DNA from: an uncultured Bacteroidales bacterium
Lineage (GTDB): Bacteria > Bacteroidota > Bacteroidia > Bacteroidales > P3
NCBI GenBank assembly: GCA_910578275.1
Contig: CAJTPR010000002.1
Span: 198,358-262,357, forward strand
DNA length: 64,000 bases
Reading direction: 5' to 3'
Part shown: in pieces, positions 9,333-18,044 of the stretch
Position numbering within the stretch: position 1 is the stretch's first letter
Layout: each line of letters opens with the position of its first letter
Notes under the pieces: generated by a model
The model's database searches: none
What the model was told of the DNA's origin: nothing
What the model saw: the letters and a program-made list of their open reading frames with translations, nothing else
Translations under genes and position numbers: made by a program

Positions 9333-9670
9333 GGTGAAATTAAGGTTTATTTATTGTGAATGATTCCGGTATCGTCATGACTCCGGACAGGTTCGGCTTC
9401 GTTCGTGTCCACCGGAGAACATGCACAAAGATAGGAAATAAAACAATAAAAACGGGGGGCGGGAATCTCCCGATCCGATATTTCCGCATGTTTCGTGTCG
9501 TCAATTTTATTTATTTGTGATACATTTATTTGTGTTGTGCTGAAACGGATTGTTACGTAAAAAAAACGAAACGTTTCGGGCATTCCGCGACATCGGCCAT
9601 GGAATGTCCGCGGTTAATTGGTAACTTAACCAATCGGGAAAACAATAACCAATAATAAAAAGTTTTGAAA
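9333..9670. promoter_or_regulatory. Divergent intergenic promoter region between the two giant paralogues
   Basis: This 338-base gap is AT-rich and has no credible gene. On the minus strand TATCTTTG (9426-9433 on the plus strand) is a full -7 match, about 95 bases before the start of paralogue A. For paralogue B no full -7 match was found. An 11-base direct repeat, atttatttgtg, occurs at 9509-9519 and 9524-9534 and contains two TTTG copies that could act as -33 elements or as a regulator site. Confidence 0.5.
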
Positions 9671-12600
9671 ATGAAAAAATTATCAGTTTTTCTCGCGGGT
9701 TTGGCGCTGGCCTTGGGCGTATCCACGGCACAGACCACCCCGCAGATCAAGACGGGTGCCTCATTGAACACCTATTCCTTGAGCAAGGCGGAAGGCGTTT
9801 ACCATGAATTGGGAGCGGACGCCACGATTCTTTTTCAGCCGGACAAGGACTCTTGCATCAACAATCTTTTTATCGCGGGGCAAGACGATTTGGTGCCGGT
9901 TTCGGTGGCGACCGGCAGTTTGAGCCTCTCCTTCCCCGGATTGACCTGGCGGAAATCGTGCATCGACTTGCCTGGTGAAATGATGTTCGGTACTACGGCC
10001 GTAAGGCGTGTGGGCATCACGACCGACGGTTTCTTGTTTTTCGGCGATTCGGTCCGTCCGGCCTTTGTTCCCAAAGGTGAAGGCAGCAGTGTGCTTTATT
10101 ATCTGACCAACACGGCAAAAACCACCAATTACGTCTTTTTCAGCTTGGCTGACGTGAAGGCGGACAATAACAAATATGACAAACCCACGGCCTTGTATGC
10201 CGACGCGCAAACGAAAATCGGATATGAGACCAAAGGCGATACGCTTTGGATCGGATACGAGAACATTCTCATAAGGAAAGCTTCGGCCGAAGTGGAGCAG
10301 ACCCTTTCATGGAATTACCGGATCGTTGTTTCCACGGGAGAAATTTCCTTGCAGACCAAGGGGTTTTATAGCGGATCGGAATCTTTGTCTCCCAGACAGT
10401 TCGGTTATGGTCTGGTCGGAACCAAACAAGCCGAGGTCAATTTCCTTTCGGAGTTCCGCACGCCCCGGAACAAGAATCAGGGTTCGGACGTGGCGTTCCG
10501 TATCCTTGCCAAGGATTCGTTGACGGAAGGCGCCCGCTATGTCTTCACCATGCCTGAAAACTGCGAGGCTGTCGCGGATCCGACGATCGCATGGAAAACG
10601 AAGGCGACCGAAAGTGAAATATCGTTGGACGGAACCACCTGGACAGGTTCGTCCAATGCCTTGTTCGTGCTCTATCCCGATTCCGTCTTGAAGGCGACAG
10701 CCAAACCGGAGGACGGTACTGCTTACGCTTATTCGGGATGGAGTTGCAAGGTCGGACAGGATAAGGTTCCCGGGCTTTTGGGCACGATAAACGGAAACGG
10801 CTCTGTCAGCGGCCTGGGTTCCAGCTACAAGTACTCTTCCTTGCAATCCGACAGCGCCTATTACGTATATGCGTACGTTTACAATCTGGCTTGTGCCAAC
10901 GGGCCTGTCTACGGCGAACCTGTACGGTTGAAAGTCAATACCATGATGGCTACTCCTACCGTGGCTATCCGTGTTTCAGATGTCGAGGCCACGTCGTTGA
11001 AAGTCGTTTTGCCCCAACCGGAAAAGGCCGGACTGAAATACGTGGTGGCCATATCCGAAACTTCGATGAACGATTTCAGGGGGGATCCTGCCAAGGGCTT
11101 GCTGGAATACGGCAAGACATACGAGGTCGGCGACAAGGCAGGTTCGGCTACCATCCGCTTGTTCGATGTGGAAGCCGGAGAACATGTCATTGAAGGCTTT
11201 GAAGCCGGTGCTTCGTATTATATCTCGGCATGGTATGTCAGGAATACGCCCGGTGCCATATCGTATAGCGCCGGTTATGTGGAAACTTCCGTGAAGATGG
11301 TGACGATGGTTCCTGCGGTATTAGATTTTGCCGAGGAAGAAGCCGGTTCGCGACCGGCCGGTTGGGCGATGGACGACAAGACGGAATTTAACGTGACCAC
11401 CTATGGTAACGACGGAGGTACGGGTCCTTTCATGGCCAAGGCACCTGCCGACGGTACAAACGTCCTTTACGGCTTGTTGTACTACCAGCAGCAGACGGAA
11501 GAAACCGCGACTTTTCCGCAGCCGGTGCATTCCTGGTTGGTATCTCCCAAGCTCGGAAAAGGTGCCATCGACAACGTTTCCGCAAGTTTCGAACTTGGAT
11601 TTTATACTCAAGACGCGATGACCGGCAGCATATCGAGTTACAAGTTGAAGGAAGGCGACAGCGTGGTCATATCCTGGGCGGAAAATCAGGAAAGCGACAA
11701 TTGGGTGCGTTTGTGCATGATAGACAAGAGTTTTGCTGTGGATGCCAAGGGTTTCGGTTCCGTTGCCGTACCTGCTTTCAAGCCGGCAGCCACGTTCTGT
11801 TTCAAGGTGGATATTTATCATAAGGCGGCTTCTTCCGAGGATGCCTTGGGTTTTGCTTTGGAAAAAATCATCGTGGAAGAAGATCTTCCCTGCAAGTTTC
11901 CTGTCAACCTCAGCGTGACCGAGGCAGAATTGACTGCCACCTCCGCCCTCGTGCAATGGGAGGATGGCAATACGACCGCTTTCGCGGAGTCGTTCGTTGT
12001 CAAGTATCGTCCTGAAGATGAGGCGGACTGGATGGAAAAAACCGTGGACAAGACCCAGATAAGCCTCACGGGGCTTAAGGTGGCTACTCCGTATGTGGTG
12101 AGTGTCAAGGCGGTTTGCGGAGAAGAAAGCATGTCGTTGGAAAAGACGGTCGGATTCACCACGTTGTATGTCGCCACGATTCCTTACGAATACGAGGTTT
12201 CCAAAGAGGGCGACCTGCCGCGCGGAAGCCGTAACATGCGTGGTGTTCCGGGGCAGGATCTGGTGGAAATCGATGCCATGTCCGACGAAGCGGGCTGGAT
12301 ACCCATGACCTATGCCGCGTATGATGGTATGGCTTTGGCCAACATTTTGGATTGCAATGCAAATACCTGGCTTGTAATGCCCGACATCGTCGCTTCGCAA
12401 AACGGTGTGGCCCGACTTGGTTTGGCCGTGACCGCTTGGGGTTGGACTCCAGAATACGAGGTACAGGAGGCCAAGAAGACGCATGACAGCATTTGGGTGT
12501 TCATGTCGGCCAGCGGCGATTTCAAGGCCGACTGTCAGTTGCTGGGCGTGGTAAATATCGACTCGCTTCATGTCAGGATCGATGAGTCTCCGAACGGAAG

Positions 12601-13531
12601 AAGCGTGCGCTACGATACGGTCAACGTGGAAGTTCCCGTCAATACGGATACGGAAATACACTTGGCCTTGTATGTTCCCGGCAAAGGTGCCGTACGGTAC
12701 GAAGATTGGGACTTTGTCATGTCGAACGTCTTGGCCGTGGGAGGCATCAGCCTGACGTATGCCGAGGTGGAATATCCGGCCGTCACGAACCTCAAGACCG
12801 AGGGTGTGACCCAGAACAGCGTCACGGTATCGTGGCAGGGCCAGGCGGATTCGTATGCGGTGTTGTGGAAAGAACGTGCCGCCCAAGACTATGATACGGT
12901 AACGACTTCGGAGAGCAAGTACACGTTCACCGACCTTAAGAAAGGAACCCAATACGCGTATCGTGTGTATGGCATCTACGGTACGCAGGCCGGACAGATT
13001 TCTCCCGAAAGGTATGTTACTACCATGAACGACGTGACGGTCGATACGGTAGCCTTGCCGCAGTTCGATCGTGCGCCGGGCGACGTGGCCAAAGGAACCG
13101 TGGTTTCCATCACTTGCACCACGGAAGGAGCCCAGATCTTCTACACGGTCGACGGTTCTGTTCCTACGACGGGTTCGCTTCGTTACACGACCGGCATCAA
13201 GATGGATTCGACGATGACCATCAAGGCCATCGCCACCAAGAACGGCATGAGCGACTCCAAGGTGGCTGAAGCCACTTACCGGGTGGCCGTGGCCAATGAA
13301 GGTAACGAGTTGGTCGACGTGCGTGTATATCCCAATCCGAACGACGGCCGGTTCAACGTGGTAGTTCCCGGAAGAGCCGCCTTGGAAGTAATCGCTTCCA
13401 ACGGCCGCTTGATCAACCGCTTGGATGTTCCCGCGGGAACGACAGCCTTGCGGCTCGACCATGCGGGAATCTATTTCCTGAGAATCAATGTCGACGGACA
13501 AGTCATAATCAAGAAAGTCGTCGTAAGGTAG
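9671..13531 (+). CDS. Giant type IX secreted multidomain protein (paralogue B)
   Basis: The 1286-residue paralogue of the divergent neighbour has the same plan: signal peptide MKKLSVFLAGLALALG, N-terminal domain with YHELG, KIGYE, WIGYENI, WNYRI and LQTKGFY, then fibronectin type III-like and jelly-roll domains (WLVSPKLG, WLVMPDI). A chitobiase-like beta domain (GTVVSITC, QIFYTVDGSVP) precedes a type A sorting domain (VYPNPNDGRF to KKVVVR). Similarity is strongest in the last ~230 residues, where even the DNA is visibly alike, and looser in the middle. The ATG at 9671 is preferred to the in-frame TTG at 9665 because the signal peptide starts there. The substrate or partner is unknown. Confidence 0.85.
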   Translation: MKKLSVFLAGLALALGVSTAQTTPQIKTGASLNTYSLSKAEGVYHELGADATILFQPDKDSCINNLFIAGQDDLVPVSVATGSLSLSFPGLTWRKSCIDLPGEMMFGTTAVRRVGITTDGFLFFGDSVRPAFVPKGEGSSVLYYLTNTAKTTNYVFFSLADVKADNNKYDKPTALYADAQTKIGYETKGDTLWIGYENILIRKASAEVEQTLSWNYRIVVSTGEISLQTKGFYSGSESLSPRQFGYGLVGTKQAEVNFLSEFRTPRNKNQGSDVAFRILAKDSLTEGARYVFTMPENCEAVADPTIAWKTKATESEISLDGTTWTGSSNALFVLYPDSVLKATAKPEDGTAYAYSGWSCKVGQDKVPGLLGTINGNGSVSGLGSSYKYSSLQSDSAYYVYAYVYNLACANGPVYGEPVRLKVNTMMATPTVAIRVSDVEATSLKVVLPQPEKAGLKYVVAISETSMNDFRGDPAKGLLEYGKTYEVGDKAGSATIRLFDVEAGEHVIEGFEAGASYYISAWYVRNTPGAISYSAGYVETSVKMVTMVPAVLDFAEEEAGSRPAGWAMDDKTEFNVTTYGNDGGTGPFMAKAPADGTNVLYGLLYYQQQTEETATFPQPVHSWLVSPKLGKGAIDNVSASFELGFYTQDAMTGSISSYKLKEGDSVVISWAENQESDNWVRLCMIDKSFAVDAKGFGSVAVPAFKPAATFCFKVDIYHKAASSEDALGFALEKIIVEEDLPCKFPVNLSVTEAELTATSALVQWEDGNTTAFAESFVVKYRPEDEADWMEKTVDKTQISLTGLKVATPYVVSVKAVCGEESMSLEKTVGFTTLYVATIPYEYEVSKEGDLPRGSRNMRGVPGQDLVEIDAMSDEAGWIPMTYAAYDGMALANILDCNANTWLVMPDIVASQNGVARLGLAVTAWGWTPEYEVQEAKKTHDSIWVFMSASGDFKADCQLLGVVNIDSLHVRIDESPNGRSVRYDTVNVEVPVNTDTEIHLALYVPGKGAVRYEDWDFVMSNVLAVGGISLTYAEVEYPAVTNLKTEGVTQNSVTVSWQGQADSYAVLWKERAAQDYDTVTTSESKYTFTDLKKGTQYAYRVYGIYGTQAGQISPERYVTTMNDVTVDTVALPQFDRAPGDVAKGTVVSITCTTEGAQIFYTVDGSVPTTGSLRYTTGIKMDSTMTIKAIATKNGMSDSKVAEATYRVAVANEGNELVDVRVYPNPNDGRFNVVVPGRAALEVIASNGRLINRLDVPAGTTALRLDHAGIYFLRINVDGQVIIKKVVVR

Positions 13532-13550
13532 CATTTGCCGACGGCGATGA

Positions 13551-13596
13551 AAGCAAGAGGGCGTCCCGGAATCCGGGACGCCCTCTTGCTTTTTTA
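13551..13596 (+). terminator. Intrinsic terminator after paralogue B
   Basis: A perfect 19-base stem (13551-13569 with 13573-13591) has a 3-base loop and is followed by a run of T. It lies 19 bases after the stop of the secreted-protein gene. Confidence 0.9.
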
Positions 13597-13674
13597 ATCT
13601 TGAATAGGACAGCAGGATGATTTACTTATACGGCATTCCGGACGTTTTCCGTATCCGGATGAACGAGACAGGAA

Positions 13675-13866
13675 TCAATCGTGGCCGGGCGGATTTCCGC
13701 CGGTCTGGCTTCTGCTGGTATTTTCCATGAATTTGAGATAATAATCACGTGTCATGAAATGGTTGCAACCGGTTTTGTCTTCCTTGTAATTGGTACAACC
13801 GAGCAAGGGTGCTTCTTTCCCTTCTTTCACGATCAGATAACCATCACGGCATTCGTTGCATTTCAT
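13675..13866 (-). CDS. Small zinc-ribbon protein (topoisomerase C4 zinc-finger-like)
   Basis: The 63-residue protein is nearly all one zinc ribbon: MKCNECRDGYL, a hairpin, then GCTNYKEDKTGCNHFM. Cys-x2-Cys followed by Cys and Cys/His is the pattern of the C4 zinc fingers at the C-terminal ends of topoisomerase I and of some UvrD-type helicases. Here it stands alone. It may bind nucleic acid or be a remnant of a helicase tail. The start is uncertain. An in-frame ATG at 13902 gives 75 residues, but an AGGAGG lies between the two ATGs and favours 13866, although at a long 13-base spacing. Confidence 0.6.
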   Translation of the reverse strand: MKCNECRDGYLIVKEGKEAPLLGCTNYKEDKTGCNHFMTRDYYLKFMENTSRSQTGGNPPGHD

Positions 13867-13953
13867 GATCGGAAGATCGCCTCCTTTTAGGTTGTTTGTC
13901 ATGAAATCACAGACTTGGTAAGACGGTTCGTGCGTTTTCCGTTGAAAAGGTTT

Positions 13954-15201
13954 TTATTCCGCTTCCACCAGCCGTTCTTCTTTGGCTATGTGGTAGAGCA
14001 GGAAGCGCCAGGCGTCTTCCATCGTGAAGATGTCGGCTACGAGGAACGGATGAGAGCCCGTTTTTCGCAGGTCGGTGTCTTGCAGGCAGGCGGCCAAGAC
14101 CCATTGCGCGGCGTTGGTCAGGATGGCCGGTCTGGGGCTGTCCAGGAACCCCGGCCCGAGGCGGCGGTAGATTTCTCGTATCGAAGAATCGTCCTTGATG
14201 TCGAAAACCGCCGCAGTAAAAAGATCCTTGCGGTCGAGAACGGCGCATTCGGCCGCCAAGTGTTCATTTTCCACCGACAACAAGGCTATCTTGGCCGGCG
14301 TGGTATACATGTCGGCGATGAGGCGGTTGGCCGCTTGTATGAGATCTTGCGAGGAGATGGTCGGCAACTGTTCCTTGCGCGAAACCTTTATGCAGGCGGC
14401 GGTCGCGACGGAATCTTTCTTGAACGCGCGATAATTGCGCAGATGAAAGGAAGATCGTGCCGTGTCGCGCCAAATGAGCCTTGCCAGGGAGTCGGTCTTG
14501 ACGAAATACCGGCTGCTGTCGCGTATCGTGACAAAACTCCGTTCGCCCAAGACGGCCAGTATTCCTCCGGTTTCAAAAAAATCGACGGGCGGAGGCAGGT
14601 AGCGTCCGATTTCCTTGCAGTAAGGCATCAGTACCACGGGATTTTGTCCGTCTTCGAAAGAAGAAGCGCGATAAAAAAGATGTATCGGGAGATTGTTTTC
14701 CGTAATGGCGGTGTGAAGCAGGGGTCTTTCGGCCTGGAGCGTGAAATCCTTGAATTTCAAGAAAGGCGAAAGTTTTCCGCCTTTCCGGTATGAAAGGCAA
14801 GAGAGGTATTGTCGGGTAACCTGATATTGCTTGTCTTTCCAAAGACGTCGTTCTTCATCGAAGGAAAAGCCTTCCACCCAAAGGAATGGACCGAGGAACG
14901 ACTTTGGGGCTTGAACTTGCAGCGTGCTGTCCAACAAGGCGGAAAATGCGGATGGAACCACGGGAAGGCCGTGGTTCGCGTCCGACGAATCCAAGTCGGG
15001 ATGAACCCAAAGATGGGTTTCATACTTTTTCTTGGCGTACGGCAGGGCGATGTCTTCCGGTTTCGTTCCTTGATGGCAGGCCGCTGACAGGAACGGGAGC
15101 AGGATCAAGACGAAACCTCGGAAAAAAGACCGTGGGCCGACGGCCGAGGCCCGGCTTGTCCGGCTTTTTCCGAGGTTCAGGATGGCGTGAAGTCGAAACA
15201 T
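13954..15201 (-). CDS. Exported lipoprotein of unknown function
   Basis: The 415-residue protein begins with a basic region and a hydrophobic stretch ending in a lipobox-like LSAAC, so it should be a lipoprotein in the envelope. The rest is soluble and shows no family that I recognise. The start chosen at 15201 lies 8 bases after the stop of the biotin-carrier gene and gives a signal sequence. A longer frame from 15279 would overlap that gene. Position suggests co-transcription with the carboxyltransferase and biotin carrier, but nothing in the sequence links its function to theirs. It occupies the place where decarboxylase membrane subunits often lie. Confidence 0.75.
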   Translation of the reverse strand: MFRLHAILNLGKSRTSRASAVGPRSFFRGFVLILLPFLSAACHQGTKPEDIALPYAKKKYETHLWVHPDLDSSDANHGLPVVPSAFSALLDSTLQVQAPKSFLGPFLWVEGFSFDEERRLWKDKQYQVTRQYLSCLSYRKGGKLSPFLKFKDFTLQAERPLLHTAITENNLPIHLFYRASSFEDGQNPVVLMPYCKEIGRYLPPPVDFFETGGILAVLGERSFVTIRDSSRYFVKTDSLARLIWRDTARSSFHLRNYRAFKKDSVATAACIKVSRKEQLPTISSQDLIQAANRLIADMYTTPAKIALLSVENEHLAAECAVLDRKDLFTAAVFDIKDDSSIREIYRRLGPGFLDSPRPAILTNAAQWVLAACLQDTDLRKTGSHPFLVADIFTMEDAWRFLLYHIAKEERLVEAE

Positions 15202-15209
15202 GCGCCGTC

Positions 15210-15479
15210 CTATTCGCCTTCGGGGGCAAATTCCATCAAAAGGGCACTCTTGGGTATGCTTGTTCCCGCTTCCACGCAAACGGCTTTCACCACTCCGTCT
15301 ACGGGCGCGAGCAGTTCGTTGTCCATTTTCATGGCATCCAGGACCAATACTTTCTGGCCTTTTTTGACTTTATCGCCCGCCTTCACGCAAATTTCCTGTA
15401 TGGTTCCGGGCATGAAAGCCTCCAGACGATAAGGGTTCGCGCGACGATAGGAAGGTGCGGCATTGTTCATGTCACTCAT
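15210..15479 (-). CDS. Biotin carboxyl carrier protein of an acyl-CoA carboxylase or decarboxylase
   Basis: The 89-residue protein has one biotinyl domain with the biotinylated lysine in VLDAMKMDNEL, preceded by KAGDKVKKGQ and followed by LLAPVDGVV, the classic hammerhead fold. It carries CO2 on biotin between partner subunits in the cytoplasm. It follows the carboxyltransferase gene by 29 bases, so the two probably act together on propionyl- or methylmalonyl-CoA. The N-terminal Ala/Pro linker seen in many carriers is short here. The start at 15479 (MSDMNNAAP) was chosen. The frame extends upstream to 15539, but that part overlaps the previous gene. Confidence 0.9.
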   Translation of the reverse strand: MSDMNNAAPSYRRANPYRLEAFMPGTIQEICVKAGDKVKKGQKVLVLDAMKMDNELLAPVDGVVKAVCVEAGTSIPKSALLMEFAPEGE

Positions 15480-15508
15480 GATATTCTTTGTTTTAAAGGG
15501 TTGATTCA

Positions 15509-17056
15509 TTAAAACGGGGGAAGTCCGTGTTTCCTGCAAGGCACGTCCACGCGCTTGTCACGGGCGGTATGCAGGGCACGTTTCACCGCATCGCGGGTTT
15601 CTTGAGGTTCGATGACGGCGTCCACGTAGCCATAGCTGGCCGCCACGTAGGGATTGGCGAACTTCTGGCTGTATTCTTCCACTTTTTCCTTGCGTGTCTC
15701 GGCAGGATTTTCCGATTCCTTGATTTCCTTGCGGAACACGATGTTGGCCGCTCCGGAAGCCCCCATGACGGCGATTTCGGCCGTGGGCCAGGCAAATACG
15801 AAGTCGGCATGCAGGTGGTTGGAACACATGGCGATATAGCCGCCGCCGTAGGCCTTGCGCAAGATGACGGTGATCTTGGGAACGGTGGCTTCCGAGTAGG
15901 CGTACAGGATTTTCGCCCCGTGGCGGATTACGCCCGCATGTTCCTGGTCCACGCCGGGCAGGTAGCCGGGCAGGTCGACGAAAGTCACCAAAGGAATGTT
16001 GAAAGCGTCGCAGTAACGGATAAAACGGGCGCATTTGTCGGAACTGTCCACGTCGAGCACGCCTGCCATGTACAAGGGTTGGTTGGCCACGAAGCCTACC
16101 GTCTGTCCGTCGATGCGGCCGAAACCCACCACGATGTTGGGCGCGAAGAGTTCCTGCACTTCCAGGAATTGCGAATCGTCGGAAATGGTGCGAATGATGT
16201 GGCGCACGTCGTAGGGCTTGCGCACGTTGTCGGGAACGATGGCGCTGATGTCGTAGGTCTTTTGCGGGGCTTTGGGCGCGCATGCCTCGGCCTTTTCCTT
16301 GTTGTTGCGCGGAATATAGCCCAGCAGTTCCTTGATCTGGGCGAAGCATTCCTGTTCGCTCTTGGCGTAGAAGTGCGCGTTTCCGGTAATTTCGGCGTGC
16401 GTGCGTGCGCCGCCGAGGTCTTCCTGCGATATTTCCTCTCCCAAGACGGATTTGATGACCTCAGGTCCTGTGATGAACATCTTCGACACTTGATCGACCA
16501 CGAACACGAAGTCGGTGAGGGCGGGGGAATAGACCGCGCCGCCCGCGCAAGGTCCCAGGATCACCGAAAGCTGGGGAATGACACCCGAAGCGCGGGTGTT
16601 GCGGTAAAAGATTTCGCCATAGCCTGCCAAGGCGCGGACTCCTTCCTGGATGCGCGCGCCACCGGAGTCGTTGATGCCGATGATGGGCATTTGCATGTTG
16701 ATGGCATGATCCATCACCTTGCAGATTTTCATGGCGTGCATGAAACCCAAGGAACCGCCGGTAACGGTGAAGTCTTGCGCGTAGATGCAGACGGAACGGC
16801 CGTTTACCGTGCCGATGCCCGCCACCACGCCGTCGCCAGCCAGTTCTTTTTTCTCCATCCCGAAATCACGGGCGGAGTGCTTGATGAAAAGGTCCAGTTC
16901 CTGGAAAGAACCCGGATCCAAAATGCTGTCGATACGTTCGCGGGCCGTGAGTTTGCCGCTCTCTTTCTGCTTGGCGATGGCTTTCTCGCCGCCACCGGCC
17001 ATGGCCACGGCCTTGCGCTGCCGTAGATCGTTGCATTTTTCTTGATTCGTAGACAT
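15509..17056 (-). CDS. Acyl-CoA carboxyltransferase subunit (propionyl-/methylmalonyl-CoA type)
   Basis: The 515-residue protein is a full-length carboxyltransferase of the PccB/MmdA family. It has two crotonase-like halves with oxyanion-hole glycines in INDSGGARIQEG and LGPCAGGAVYSPA, and DLPGYLPGVDQEH and KAYGGGYIAM in the second half. It moves carboxyl between biotin and an acyl-CoA, most likely propionyl-CoA and (S)-methylmalonyl-CoA, in propionate metabolism. The biotin carrier follows directly. Neither the membrane decarboxylase subunit (MmdB) nor an OadG-like subunit is nearby, so sequence alone does not tell whether the complex is a sodium-pumping decarboxylase or an ATP-dependent carboxylase. 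The start at 17056 (MSTNQEKC) removes an unlikely 33-residue extension. Confidence 0.92.
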   Translation of the reverse strand: MSTNQEKCNDLRQRKAVAMAGGGEKAIAKQKESGKLTARERIDSILDPGSFQELDLFIKHSARDFGMEKKELAGDGVVAGIGTVNGRSVCIYAQDFTVTGGSLGFMHAMKICKVMDHAINMQMPIIGINDSGGARIQEGVRALAGYGEIFYRNTRASGVIPQLSVILGPCAGGAVYSPALTDFVFVVDQVSKMFITGPEVIKSVLGEEISQEDLGGARTHAEITGNAHFYAKSEQECFAQIKELLGYIPRNNKEKAEACAPKAPQKTYDISAIVPDNVRKPYDVRHIIRTISDDSQFLEVQELFAPNIVVGFGRIDGQTVGFVANQPLYMAGVLDVDSSDKCARFIRYCDAFNIPLVTFVDLPGYLPGVDQEHAGVIRHGAKILYAYSEATVPKITVILRKAYGGGYIAMCSNHLHADFVFAWPTAEIAVMGASGAANIVFRKEIKESENPAETRKEKVEEYSQKFANPYVAASYGYVDAVIEPQETRDAVKRALHTARDKRVDVPCRKHGLPPF

Positions 17057-17152
17057 TGTATTGATGTTAGTTTTGATACGTACCCGTCGGCCGCCCGCTC
17101 CGGTGTTCCGAAACCCGAAAATATCAGGCAGGCCGCAGACGGAAACGGCCTG

Positions 17153-17160
17153 CAAAAATA
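17153..17160 (-). promoter_or_regulatory. Putative -7 promoter element for the carboxyltransferase operon
   Basis: On the minus strand this is TATTTTTG, a full TAnnTTTG match about 100 bases before the carboxyltransferase start. No clear -33 TTTG was found. The gap from 17057 to 17453 holds only this element and the fur terminator; no gene was seen in it. Confidence 0.45.
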
Positions 17161-17211
17161 CGGATTATTCAGGATATGGCGTGGCGGGAGGCCGGGGTGT
17201 ACGGACTGATA

Positions 17212-17248
17212 TTGAAAAAGAAACCCCCGGACGGATCCGTCCGGGGGT
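17212..17248 (-). terminator. Intrinsic terminator downstream of fur
   Basis: A 24-base palindrome at 17225-17248 (CCCCCGGACG paired with CGTCCGGGGG around GATC) is followed, on the minus strand, by a T-rich stretch. It lies about 205 bases past the fur stop and before the carboxyltransferase promoter. Confidence 0.75.
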
Positions 17249-17453
17249 CGGGTTCGGTTAATGATCGCAAAAACTCCCATGAAAACGTTTCCGGATACGA
17301 GCCGGTAATCCTGCCAATCTCCTCACTTCCAGCCCCCGAAATCCGATAAAAGCAACGTCGCCACGATCATACGATGCCGCTGCATGTTGCCGATCCGACC
17401 GCCTGGAGCCCGTCGGATTTTACTGCCGAAGCCGCCATATTCCCGCGGTCGCG

Positions 17454-17876
17454 CTACGCTTTCTGCGAGCAATGCGGGCAGAGACCCTTGACGGTGTAGT
17501 TGATGCCTTCGGCGCAGAACCCTTCCGGCAGCTTGATGATCGGAATCCGCATGGAGGGCAGGCAGTACGTTTGATTGCAACGGGTGCAGAAAAAATGAAT
17601 ATGTTGGTCTTCCACCCTGCATTCGTTCGGATTCCGGCAGGCTTCGTATTTGAGCGCTCCGCTGCCGTCTTCGAAGGTATGTACCACACGATGCTTTTCG
17701 AACAAGGAGAGCGTGCGGAAAAGAGTGGATTTGTCGATGGTTTCCAGGATGTTTTCAAGATGGGACAAGGAAACCGGGCCGTTTTCCGCCCAAAGGGCTT
17801 TCAACACCAGTTCCCGGATGGCCGTGGGTTTGACCCCTCTTTGCCTCAAGCGTTCTTCTACGTTTATGACGGTCAT
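17454..17876 (-). CDS. Fur family metal-dependent transcriptional regulator
   Basis: The 140-residue protein has the Fur layout. The N-terminal winged helix includes LRQRGVKPTAIRELVLKAL and KSTLFRTLSLFEKHRVV. The dimer and metal domain contains HIHFFCTRCNQTYC and a C-terminal CPHC, giving the Cys4 structural zinc site. The metal sensed (Fe, Zn, Mn or peroxide through Fe) cannot be told from the motifs alone. The short histidine-poor end recalls Zur-like members. The gene lies 60 bases downstream of tRNA-Met on the same strand, with a hairpin between. No separate promoter was seen, so part of its expression may come from readthrough. Confidence 0.88.
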   Translation of the reverse strand: MTVINVEERLRQRGVKPTAIRELVLKALWAENGPVSLSHLENILETIDKSTLFRTLSLFEKHRVVHTFEDGSGALKYEACRNPNECRVEDQHIHFFCTRCNQTYCLPSMRIPIIKLPEGFCAEGINYTVKGLCPHCSQKA

Positions 17877-17896
17877 CAGATAATCCTTTTTAAGAC

Positions 17897-17929
17897 TGAA
17901 AAAGCGTCCCTTGAAGAAGAGACGCTTTC
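17897..17929 (-). terminator. Hairpin between tRNA-Met and fur
   Basis: Bases 17901-17908 pair with 17921-17928 (aaagcgtc / gacgcttt). On the minus strand the stem is followed by TTTTTC. It is placed to end the tRNA transcript just before fur. Confidence 0.7.
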
Positions 17930-17936
17930 AAACCTG

Positions 17937-18010
17937 TGGCCCCACTTGGGCTCGAACCAAGGACCAAATGATTATGAGTCACCTACTCTAACCGACTGAG
18001 CTATGGGGCC
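17937..18010 (-). tRNA. tRNA-Met (anticodon CAT, elongator type)
   Basis: The minus strand folds into a full cloverleaf. The 7-bp acceptor pairs GGCCCCA with TGGGGCC, the D arm starts at GCTC, and the anticodon loop is CTCATAA with anticodon CAT. The T arm is CTTGG TTCGAGC CCAAG and the discriminator base is A. The G1-C72 pair and the lack of three G-C pairs in the anticodon stem exclude the initiator. CAT can also belong to lysidine-modified tRNA-Ile, but the sequence resembles the elongator Met tRNA of Bacteroides. CCA is not encoded. Confidence 0.93.
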
Positions 18011-18044
18011 TGTTCAGGAACAAACGCCCTGAAAAAAGGGTGCG

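Noticed and set aside
11321..13534. 737-residue minus-strand open frame inside paralogue B
   Set aside because: Shadow of the real gene; composition (Arg, His, Gly) is that of an antisense frame and no start signal or domain is present.
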